DNA of 64,000 nucleotides. Origin: Salininema proteolyticum. Lineage in GTDB: Bacteria; Actinomycetota; Actinomycetes; Mycobacteriales; Micromonosporaceae. Positions 35,164 to 42,263 of this stretch are shown one piece after another. Each line of letters begins with the position of its first letter. Within the stretch, counting starts at the first letter, position 1. Location of the stretch: positions 372,001-436,000 of the forward strand of contig NZ_JBHUNX010000001.1 of NCBI RefSeq assembly GCF_042685645.1, written 5' to 3'. The notes beneath the pieces are model-generated. The model worked only from the letters and a program-made list of their open reading frames with translations, had not been told where the DNA came from and ran no database searches. Both the position numbers and the translations under genes were made by a program.

Positions 35164-36278
35164 AGGACCGCAGGATGTCGGTGCGGAACTTCCAGGAGGC
35201 CCGGTCGACCGGTAAGCGCGTCACCCGCGTTCCGGGACGCGCCTCCTCGCCTGACCACGATTCGTTCGGCGCTGGGCGAACGGCTCCCTGTCGGACTCGG
35301 GCGAGGCATCGGGGTGGCGCCGCAACGACAAGTGGTCGGGGGAGCGGCCGGTAAAGACCGGTGACTCGAGGGCCGGCATTCCGGCGCGATCGGCTCACCG
35401 GCCAGGGGATCGCGACGCCCTCCGGTGCAGGCCGTCCCCGAAGGGGCCGCGGGCTTTTCCGTCTCTCCCGCCAAGCGGGACATCGCTTCGGCGGTGGCCG
35501 AACCCGGTTCCGGGACGTACATGATCAGACGCAGCCCCTCGCCCGTCACCTCCAGCACCTGGCAGGCGAACTCGAGCGGTCCGAGTCGCGGGTGGACCAC
35601 CCGCTTCACCCTCACACCTCGCACCCACACGTCGTGGTCGGCCCACATGCGGCCGAACTCCGGACTGGTCCGTAGCAGGTCGTCGACCAGGTCCCGCAAC
35701 TCGGTGTCGCCGGGGTTCCGGGCCAGGGAGGCCCTGACGTCCGCGACGCAGTCGCGGGCGAAGGCGGCGGCCTGCGGGTCGGCCAGCCGTCCGGCCGCAC
35801 CCGGACCCGTGAAGTTGTGCCGCAGCACGTTCCGGTCCTCCGGAGCCCGCTCGGATAGACCGCCCATGAAGCGGTCGGCCAGGCCGTTCCAGGCGAGCAT
35901 GTCGTAGGCCGCGTTGACTACGTAGGCGGGGAAGTCGTCCAGGCCGTCCAAGAGGTTGCGGATCACCGGCGGCACCTCGCGGCCCGCCGGTGTCGGATCA
36001 GGCGCCGCCCCGGCCAGGTGGAACAGGTGCGTGCGCTGGTACCTGTCGAGCATGAGCGTGCGGGCCAGCGCCCCCAGGACCTGCCGGGACGGCTGTGGGC
36101 TCCGGGCCTGTTCGAGGCGGATGTAGTACTCGATCGAGATGCCCGCCAACTGGGCGACCTCCTGCCGGCGGAGACCGGGCGTCCGGCGCCTCGACCCCTC
36201 CGGCAGGGACACGTCGGCGGGCTGGAGCGCCGCGCGCCTCACGCGCAGGAAATCGGCGAGCTGCTTGCGGTCCATCAC
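35112..36278 (-). CDS. XRE-family regulator with MmyB-like ligand domain and odd C-terminal tail
   Basis: 388 residues from ATG 36278. Helix-turn-helix (about 30-60: RRQEVAQLAGISIEYYIRLEQ) followed by the MmyB-like ligand-binding domain (about 105-280) ending in EGLRLIMYVPEPGSATAEAM. Family members usually end about here, near 280-290 residues. The remaining 100 residues are Arg/Pro/Ser-rich low-complexity sequence and look like read-through after stop loss or a frameshift. Divergent from an SDR gene, the usual target arrangement for this regulator type. Confidence 0.8.
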   Translation of the reverse strand: MMDRKQLADFLRVRRAALQPADVSLPEGSRRRTPGLRRQEVAQLAGISIEYYIRLEQARSPQPSRQVLGALARTLMLDRYQRTHLFHLAGAAPDPTPAGREVPPVIRNLLDGLDDFPAYVVNAAYDMLAWNGLADRFMGGLSERAPEDRNVLRHNFTGPGAAGRLADPQAAAFARDCVADVRASLARNPGDTELRDLVDDLLRTSPEFGRMWADHDVWVRGVRVKRVVHPRLGPLEFACQVLEVTGEGLRLIMYVPEPGSATAEAMSRLAGETEKPAAPSGTACTGGRRDPLAGEPIAPECRPSSHRSLPAAPPTTCRCGATPMPRPSPTGSRSPSAERIVVRRGGASRNAGDALTGRPGLLEVPHRHPAVLHKSPRKTTKRLRRSSS

Positions 36279-36310
36279 CCCAGTATGCCCGTGATCGCAA
36301 CGCTCGCACA

Positions 36311-36325
36311 GGTACTACCGGTACC
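36311..36325. promoter_or_regulatory. inverted repeat between XRE regulator and SDR
   Basis: GGTAC-TACCG-GTACC, a perfect 5-base-arm dyad 33 bases from the regulator start and 52 bases from the SDR start. A likely operator for the XRE protein on both genes. Confidence 0.55.
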
Positions 36326-36376
36326 ACCATAAGAAGGGCTCTGTACGGTTCGCCGAAACCGGCGCACGATCGGGGC

Positions 36377-37135
36377 ATGACAGAGAAGATCGCACTCATC
36401 ACCGGAGCCAACAAGGGCCTCGGATACGAAACCGCAGCGCAGCTCGGGCGGCGCGGTGTCACCGTCCTCGTCGGGGCACGGTCGGCCGAACGCGGGGAGA
36501 AGGCGGCCGCCTCCCTCTGCGACGAGGGTATCGACGCCTCCCACGTGCCGCTCGACGTCACCGACGAGGACTCCGTAGCCGCCGCCGCAAGGCGCGTCGA
36601 GTCCGCACACGGCCGCCTCGACATCCTCGTCAACAACGCGGGCATCGCAATGGGCGACGGCGACGGGAACACCAGCTCGCTGACCGTCGCCACGGCGCGC
36701 CAGGTCTTCGAGACCAACGTGCTCGGGGTCGTCTCCGTGACCAACGCCTTCCTGCCTTTGATCCGCCGTTCAGAGGCCGGCCGGATCGTCATGGTCTCAA
36801 GCGAGGTCGGCTCCATCGCCACCATGCTCCGCACGGACACGCCCGAACCGATCCCCGCGCTCCAACCGGGAGCCTATGGGGCGTCGAAGTCGGCGCTCAA
36901 TGCCCTGACCGTTTCCTACGCCAAGGAGTTCAGGGACTCCTCGATCAAGGTCAACGCCGTCACTCCCGGGTACACCGCGACGGACATCAACGGACACCAA
37001 GGCTGGCGCACCGTCGAACAAGGGGCGGCGGTGCTGGTGGAGATGGCGCTCATCGGTCCGGACGGCCCCACGGGAGCATTCCGACATGACGGGACCATCG
37101 AGTTCCTCGATTCCGACGGCGCAGTTCCTTGGTGA
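36377..37135 (+). CDS. short-chain dehydrogenase/reductase
   Basis: 252 residues from ATG 36377. Classical SDR: TGANKGLGYETA (TGxxxGxG cofactor motif, residues 9-20), NNAGIA, catalytic Ser in IVMVSSEVGSIA, YGASKSA (YxxxK) and VNAVTPGYTATD. It resembles NAD(P)H-dependent carbonyl reductases regulated by divergent XRE/MmyB proteins. The substrate is unknown. The terminator hairpin at 37211 follows. Confidence 0.9.
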   Translation: MTEKIALITGANKGLGYETAAQLGRRGVTVLVGARSAERGEKAAASLCDEGIDASHVPLDVTDEDSVAAAARRVESAHGRLDILVNNAGIAMGDGDGNTSSLTVATARQVFETNVLGVVSVTNAFLPLIRRSEAGRIVMVSSEVGSIATMLRTDTPEPIPALQPGAYGASKSALNALTVSYAKEFRDSSIKVNAVTPGYTATDINGHQGWRTVEQGAAVLVEMALIGPDGPTGAFRHDGTIEFLDSDGAVPW

Positions 37136-37210
37136 ACGTTGAGTGAGGGAAGTTCATTCGAGAACACAGGCTCCGCATGGGAATGGGCAAGCGCTACCGG
37201 GTGACGAACC

Positions 37211-37239
37211 CGGGGGCCAGGGCGAAGCCCTGGCCCCCG
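37211..37239 (+). terminator. strong intrinsic hairpin after the SDR gene
   Basis: CGGGGGCCAGGGC, loop GAA, GCCCTGGCCCCCG: a perfect 13-base stem 75 bases after the SDR stop. Confidence 0.75.
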
Positions 37240-37367
37240 AGCTGTTAAGCCCGCTGTTGCAGTTCGCCAGAATGGACGCCGATGCCTTCGACCGAGCCGT
37301 CGCCGATTTCTGCTGCGAACGACGCCTTTCGACTCTGGTTCTCCTCCAACGTTCTTCCGAATGCCGA

Positions 37368-38156
37368 TCAGCGTCGTTCTACCGTCACTACGATGGGGGT
37401 GTTCACACCGCAATCGGCGACACTGTCAGTGATGATCGCTGCCAGCCAGCCGACGATGGCCAGGGACCATTCCGGGAGGGTTCCATCGAGTACGGCCGGC
37501 CGATGGGGAGGCCCTACCCAGAAGGAATCGTCGAACGGCAGTGTTCGAGCCCGACTTGACGCCTCAGCTCCTGTCGCGATCGCAGTGAACACATTCTGAT
37601 CACTCAGCCGGTCGGCAATCGCTTCGCCGCGTTCGGACAGGTCGACCGCTTGACCGCCGTCCACCGTCGCGCGCATCCGGTCCCTGTCGACAACGTCGAT
37701 CTCGTCGAATGCGAACGGCGTCCTCCGCGATGCCAGAACCTTCCCGTTGGCCAGGCCGGTCGGGACGAGGACCTGCACAGCGTCAAGGTCAAGGTCGCCC
37801 ATCCAGGACACGACGTCGGCGGCGCACGCCAAGAGCGGCTCGATCGGAACCGACGTACGCTCAACGTTCGAACCGTCGACGCCGACCTGGAACCAGGCGG
37901 CCATTCCAGATCCGGTCTCACCGCGGCCAGCGTCGTTCATACCCCACAGACCCCCATCGCGCTCTTCGGTCAACCAGCCCATCGCCTCAGATCGATCCCG
38001 GAACAATGCGTACGGGTCGGGGTCGGAAAGAGCGCTCCCGCCTGTGAGGGTTCCGTACACTGCGGCAAAGATCGGGCCACTGTCGACAGAACCGTTCCCG
38101 GAAACGAGCCCTGGCCTGAATTCGTGAATTTCAGGTTCTCCGTTCATGGGGCTCAC
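37368..38156 (-). CDS. hypothetical protein at the edge of a lower-GC island
   Basis: 262 residues from GTG 38156, or from ATG 38147 (MNGEPEIHEFRPG). No signal peptide or membrane segment. Mixed alpha/beta with VVSWMGDLDLDAVQVLVPTG and a C-terminal hydrophobic stretch (LAIVGWLAAIITDSV). It overlaps the upstream small gene by four bases (GTGA), so both are one transcript. Base composition is less GC-rich than in flanking genes. The family is not recognised. Confidence 0.6.
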   Translation of the reverse strand: MSPMNGEPEIHEFRPGLVSGNGSVDSGPIFAAVYGTLTGGSALSDPDPYALFRDRSEAMGWLTEERDGGLWGMNDAGRGETGSGMAAWFQVGVDGSNVERTSVPIEPLLACAADVVSWMGDLDLDAVQVLVPTGLANGKVLASRRTPFAFDEIDVVDRDRMRATVDGGQAVDLSERGEAIADRLSDQNVFTAIATGAEASSRARTLPFDDSFWVGPPHRPAVLDGTLPEWSLAIVGWLAAIITDSVADCGVNTPIVVTVERR

Positions 38157-38521
38157 CCTATCCTACCGTCGGCATCGAACTCGTTCGTCTTCCCGACGCC
38201 GGAATCCCCTTCGTCGACATTGACCGCACCAACGACCGGCCCCCATGCGGTCTCGATACTACTGACACAATCCACGCGAGCAGCTGCTCGCCTGCTGGAG
38301 CCACCACCGGGTTCAATGCTCTTCTGGTACTTCGCCTTCTTCGCCCAGATACCCGTACGACCGTCGGTGTACCACTTCTCCAGCCGCACGGTCACTACGG
38401 CCTTTTCGTTCTGGCAAGTCCCCTTCGTCCACCATCCGTGAGCAGATACGGCAATACCAGAACCAGAGCGATGAGGCCGATCAGCTCTGATCTTAGGCCG
38501 CCCAGCATTGTGGGCGGTCAT
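38153..38521 (-). CDS. small secreted-type protein, possibly frameshifted in its signal peptide
   Basis: Open frame of 122 codons from ATG 38521. From residue 28 it reads AHGWWTKGTCQNEKAVVTV and RLEKWYTDGRTGIWAKKAKY, then a basic GGGSSRRAAARVDCVSS, the layout of small secreted actinobacterial proteins with one disulfide. The first 27 residues are not a signal peptide. In another frame from ATG 38508 the same DNA encodes LRSELIGLIALVLVLPYLL, a good hydrophobic core. A single-base deletion near 38445-38450 would explain this. Function unknown. Confidence 0.5.
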   Translation of the reverse strand: MTAHNAGRPKIRADRPHRSGSGIAVSAHGWWTKGTCQNEKAVVTVRLEKWYTDGRTGIWAKKAKYQKSIEPGGGSSRRAAARVDCVSSIETAWGPVVGAVNVDEGDSGVGKTNEFDADGRIG

Positions 38522-38878
38522 TACTACTTTAGTAGATCAGAATGCCTTGTTGCTCAGAACTCGAAGCAAAACAGTCCAATATGGTGGAATATTGAGATGA
38601 GATTCGTGTTGGTGTATCTACGCGATAGTTCGGGTTGTTGTCCGGGCGGCCGGTTCGCATTGGGGGATCGGCTCCCATCGTAATCAGCATTAAGATCTAA
38701 TGTGGATATGTCGAGGTGGCCCCGTAATCCGCTGTGGGCCAAGGTAGTGTTCCGCCCCCGATTCATCAACAGTGGTACTCATCACATACTCGGTGTCTTG
38801 ACTTAGAACTTTCCATGCCGGAATCTATGAGTATCAGTCACGTCTGTTACATCCTACTCACAAGGAGAGTCCCCCAGG
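38522..38878. other. AT-richer intergenic region with operator-like repeats
   Basis: Between divergent genes of the island. CTACT-TT-AGTAG (38524-38535) lies right before the minus-strand start, and CAATAT-N6-ATATTG spans 38577-38594. TTGACT (38798-38803) is a possible -35 for the next gene, with GAATCTAT at 38821-38828 as a weak -10. A 71-codon minus frame (38554-38769) has no coding character. Confidence 0.45.
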
Positions 38879-39844
38879 ATGCATACGTACACCCTAATCT
38901 ATGACTCTGAATGCCCTTCCTGTTCCAAGGTAGCTAAACATGTTCACGACCTCGGGATTGACTCGCTCGGTACTGCTTCGAGCAACGATCGCTCTCTTCG
39001 TGCGAACATCACTGAACACGGCCTCAGTCTTCCGGATAAACCAAGTCTTCTCGTGAATTCTGACAGTAAGGTGCGGATCTACACGGGTTGGCGCATGCGC
39101 CTCCAGCTCGCCAAAGTCATCGGATCGAAGCGGGCTTCCGAGCTCATTCGACTTGCCTGGGCCGAGGCGCAGGCAAGGCAGGAGCGAAAGAAGGCCGTCA
39201 ACCGCAGAACTCTTTTGGGAGGAGCAGTAGCAGGAGCCGGGGCGGCCATTACCGGTGCCGCAACTGCCCAGGCTGCCCCGAACTCGGGAGCAAGTTCGGT
39301 GAGCTCATCGATTGCCGAACCGCTTGGGGCGGACGAGCTTTCCGTTCTGATCGATAAGCCCGAGGTTAGTCGATCTGCTGCCGTGTGGGGTGAAGTCAAT
39401 CGTCATGATGTCGCGCGCTTCGCTGCTGATGACGGCGATCAAGTTCTCGTTATGTCCCACGGGGATGACCGGCGCTACGCCACATTTCTCAGTGAGACTG
39501 ACCCGAGCGTCGGCGTTACAGTGGAGTACGTGCCGGGTGAACCCACCATCCGGTACTTCACTCCCGAGGGCGTGCCTATTGCCGAGTTCTCCACCGATGG
39601 AGAGACCGTGACGTCTTCTCAAATCGCATCTGAGAATGTCCCCGCATCCGCGCAAATAGGCGTTCAGGGTATGAAGGAGTATGCGGCCTGTCTGACGCTG
39701 TGTCTCGGCGGGAAAGTTGATGCGGGATGCATTAGCGCATGTGGTCACTGTGCCACCGGGAGTTGGATAAACTGTGGCAAATGCGGCCTATGCGCAGGTG
39801 GTTCTGGCGTGAGGTGCGCCAAGGATTGCAAAGGCTTCTGGTAG
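38879..39844 (+). CDS. three-part protein: CxxC thioredoxin/DCC-like domain, twin-arginine signal, ten-Cys domain
   Basis: 321 residues from ATG 38879, with AGGAGAG upstream. Residues 1-100 resemble a small DCC/thioredoxin-like domain with CxxC at Cys12-Cys15 (IYDSECPSCSKVAKHV). Residues 109-132 look like an internal twin-arginine signal (RRTLLGGAVAGAGAAITG, then AQA cleavage). The mature part has a strand-rich spacer (140-265) and a C-terminal 55-residue domain with ten Cys (AACLTLC, AGCISACGHC, WINCGKCGLC, RCAKDCKGFW). The Cys spacing recalls disulfide-rich bacteriocins of the halocin C8 type, by eye only. An exported peptide matured with its own redox domain is possible. Codon usage is less GC-biased than elsewhere. 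Confidence 0.7.
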   Translation: MHTYTLIYDSECPSCSKVAKHVHDLGIDSLGTASSNDRSLRANITEHGLSLPDKPSLLVNSDSKVRIYTGWRMRLQLAKVIGSKRASELIRLAWAEAQARQERKKAVNRRTLLGGAVAGAGAAITGAATAQAAPNSGASSVSSSIAEPLGADELSVLIDKPEVSRSAAVWGEVNRHDVARFAADDGDQVLVMSHGDDRRYATFLSETDPSVGVTVEYVPGEPTIRYFTPEGVPIAEFSTDGETVTSSQIASENVPASAQIGVQGMKEYAACLTLCLGGKVDAGCISACGHCATGSWINCGKCGLCAGGSGVRCAKDCKGFW

Positions 39845-39923
39845 ATCGTCATCGTAATCGATAGAAGGGGTCGGTATCAACAGCGGTGCCGGCCCCGTAA
39901 ATCCTTTATAAGGGGAGGTGATC

Positions 39924-40748
39924 ATGACTGCACTGTTGCTGCACGAACAGCTATGCGATAGCTCAGTCTGGATTCCAGTCGCCGAGCGGATCGATGCAGT
40001 CACACCCGACATTTCAGTAGGAAAATCATTTGGAAAAAATGAAATCTGGAATGACCACGTCGTGTCCTATTGCAATAGCAGGTTTAAAGAACAGCAATTC
40101 GATATCGTGGTTTCATTCGGCGACGCTTGTGACGCGGCCGCACAAGTCGCGGCCCAAGGGATTGCGCGCACCTGCTTGATCATGAACCCTCCGGTTCAGG
40201 ACTACATGGGTACTGATGACCCTCGCGTGGAATCCGCCCTCGAGGCAGTGATGGGCAGTGAAGAGGGAGCTGAACGCCTCACCAGTCTGTTTGAATCCTT
40301 TACGGAGGACGAGTGGGGGCAACTGGCGGCCTCCAGACGGCTTTCCCCTGAACAGGCGCGGCGATTCGGCGTCGGTATTGCGCGTGCTAATCCTTCCGAG
40401 GCTGAAGAGTTCACAGCCGTGCAGATTTCCATGATTTCACGTCGACTTCAGCAGATCGATATTCTGTCAACCGATGGTGAATCGGACACACGAAGATCCG
40501 ACCAATCTCCCGTTGGGAATTGCAAGCGGATCGGAAATCGAATGCATATAGCACTCGGTGAACTCAGAATCTATTCCTTGGCAGGATTTGAGCAGTGGGT
40601 TTCAGATAACCTCCCGGCTGCATCGGTCCATCGATTGCGCGGGACTGAAATGGTGGGGTCCTGGTGGAAATATCCGGATGACTATGCCTCTCTCATAGAT
40701 GTTCTCAGTAGCGATGGTCCCGGCTTGGGTTTTCACGAAAGCGGGTGA
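39924..40748 (+). CDS. alpha/beta-hydrolase-like protein lacking the nucleophile elbow
   Basis: 274 residues from ATG 39924 with AGGGGAGG upstream, 79 bases after the Cys-rich protein gene. The start ALLLHEQLCDSSVWIPVAERI resembles the first strand and oxyanion loop of alpha/beta hydrolases (usually LLLHGxxxDxxxW), but the HG is HE. The elbow position reads DIVVSFGDACDAAAQVAAQ where GxSxG is expected, so no catalytic Ser is visible. C-terminal similarity to the family is weak. It may be a pseudo-hydrolase partner or immunity factor of the preceding protein (inference). Less GC-rich codon usage supports transfer together with it. Confidence 0.6.
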   Translation: MTALLLHEQLCDSSVWIPVAERIDAVTPDISVGKSFGKNEIWNDHVVSYCNSRFKEQQFDIVVSFGDACDAAAQVAAQGIARTCLIMNPPVQDYMGTDDPRVESALEAVMGSEEGAERLTSLFESFTEDEWGQLAASRRLSPEQARRFGVGIARANPSEAEEFTAVQISMISRRLQQIDILSTDGESDTRRSDQSPVGNCKRIGNRMHIALGELRIYSLAGFEQWVSDNLPAASVHRLRGTEMVGSWWKYPDDYASLIDVLSSDGPGLGFHESG

Positions 40749-41111
40749 CCGTTCGGATATTTGAGCGGGTGGAAACTTCTCCACGACGTCTGCGCGGTAT
40801 TCTCAGTCTCGAGTTTTCGATGGATGAGTTCGGAATGAAGCAACGGATCCCTCGTTGAATCGTGGTCGGTCGGATTGTCTGGGGCATGTCGCCGAACTCG
40901 GGTACACTCGCAAGCTGACCACTGGCTCTGCGATGTCGTCTTCGGCGAAGGTGCCTGTCAACTGCGATCCGGGCACGGATCGGCCGACACAGCGCATATG
41001 TGCAATTTGATGCCCACCGTGCTGAGGGGCATGTCCGGCAAGGGGACAGAGCGAAGCGGGACGACATCGCAAACCATTCCTTCGTCCCGAGGCCAGAAGG
41101 TCTCTGGGCTC
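40749..41111. other. intergenic region without convincing genes
   Basis: About 360 bases between convergent genes. Several short frames exist on both strands (for example 40875-41138) but none has an RBS, a coherent protein or consistent codon bias. It may be remnant coding DNA. No clear terminator hairpin was seen. Confidence 0.4.
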
Positions 41112-41486
41112 TCATTCGTCTGGCCCGGTCCCGAATGATCGAAGATGTGCGCGGACGGCCCGCAGGTTGTCGGCGGATTTTCTGAGCAACTCGAGTTCTC
41201 GCCTGAGCAGCTTCTCGACCTCGTTCATGGAGCATCGGTCTACGGCGGTGAGAGGTCGATTTGACCTTGCCCACCGATCGAGTTGTTCGCGCATGAGGTC
41301 GGCGAACTTCGCCTGCTGTTCCATCAAAGACAGGAAGGCCCCGAGCGGCTCGCCCCATCGTTCTGGTCGCGGCTCACCTCCGACACCAGTCGTTTCGAGA
41401 TTGTAATTGGTGTCCTGGAACAATCCCACGGCCTGCCGCGTGTTGTCTCTCGACTCCCAGATGCGGCTAAGTTCTTCTACGTCCAT
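41112..41486 (-). CDS. small helical hypothetical protein
   Basis: 124 residues from ATG 41486 (MDVEELSRIWESRDNTRQ), with GGGGAGA upstream. Mostly helical: AFLSLMEQQAKFADLMREQL and MNEVEKLLRRELELLRKSAD, with heptad-like character. No membrane segment. A longer frame to 41768 exists but the added part has no RBS. It could be a coiled-coil partner protein. Function not recognised. Confidence 0.6.
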   Translation of the reverse strand: MDVEELSRIWESRDNTRQAVGLFQDTNYNLETTGVGGEPRPERWGEPLGAFLSLMEQQAKFADLMREQLDRWARSNRPLTAVDRCSMNEVEKLLRRELELLRKSADNLRAVRAHLRSFGTGPDE

Positions 41487-41970
41487 CAAGGTCTCCCCGT
41501 GCGTTCGAGGGGCGGAACGCACAGCTCCGCCCCAGGGATTGCGTATTACTTCTGGAGAGTCGCTTCGATCCTGGGGCGGCTTATCGCAGTGATTTCCCGG
41601 CGGAATCGAGCCGTTTCGGCACCGTAGGGCACGATGGCTCCCGCTCGTGGTCGCGACTCTTCGACAGCCGTGTACTAGACGGCCTCCTAGGGCGGCGTGA
41701 GCGGGAAGCGACTCGCACCTGCGATACTCGTTGAACCAGCCGGAGTGGTAGAACTCGTCCATCGCCATGGCGGTCTTTTGGTGGAGGGTATACGCGGATT
41801 ACACGGCTTTGTGCGACAGGCACGCCGGGCATGGGTTGGCGATGTGACTGTATTTGTTTATTCGAACGCGGAGATCTCTTCGTTGCCATGCTGTTTCTAC
41901 CGGTAGTTTCAGGCTCGGACACGCCGCTGGGGCTTCACGTCGAAAGCTCGCATTGGCTACAATGCCGGTC
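41487..41970. other. island edge, possible gene remnants
   Basis: No intact gene assigned. The minus frame upstream of the helical protein contains MAMDEFYHSGWFNEYRRC (start 41768), which looks protein-like but then becomes Arg/Ser-rich. It may be a decayed gene fragment. TACAAT (41958-41963) is a -10-like sequence for the next plus-strand gene. Confidence 0.4.
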
Positions 41971-42198
41971 ATGACTGGGATGCATAGAAGAGCAGAGACC
42001 GCTGCTGCCGAACCGGCCTTCGCCTACAAAGGTGAGACGGTGATCCGGGAGTTCGCCCCGGAATCCGTCGTGGAGATCGGCCCTCCGCTGGAGGAGATCC
42101 TTCCCCTCGACGGCCCGGAATCTCCGGAAGACGGAGATGCCTACGAGGCCCGGGACGGCTGGCGTAATCCGCTCTCGTTAGAGCCACGGCCCGAGTGA
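41971..42198 (+). CDS. small acidic hypothetical protein, leaderless
   Basis: 75 residues from ATG 41971, seven bases after TACAAT, so probably leaderless. It is acidic with EFAPESVVEIGPPLEEILPL and Pro-rich turns, and third codon positions are mostly G/C. It ends 66 bases from the convergent chitinase gene. Nothing identifies its function; a small peptide precursor or regulatory protein are both possible. Confidence 0.5.
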   Translation: MTGMHRRAETAAAEPAFAYKGETVIREFAPESVVEIGPPLEEILPLDGPESPEDGDAYEARDGWRNPLSLEPRPE

Positions 42199-42263
42199 AG
42201 TTCGAGCACCGCGCCGGTGGACGTCCTCCGACCCCGGCGGCGGTGCCCGCTTCTGCTCCCCCT

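Noticed and set aside
37143..37559. Plus-strand frame with LLQFARMDADAFDRAVADF
   Set aside because: Begins inside the terminator region and overlaps the opposite-strand gene; at most a gene remnant.
41581..41922. Minus-strand 113-codon frame at the island edge
   Set aside because: Arg/Ser/Pro-rich composition and no RBS; looks like a shadow frame.
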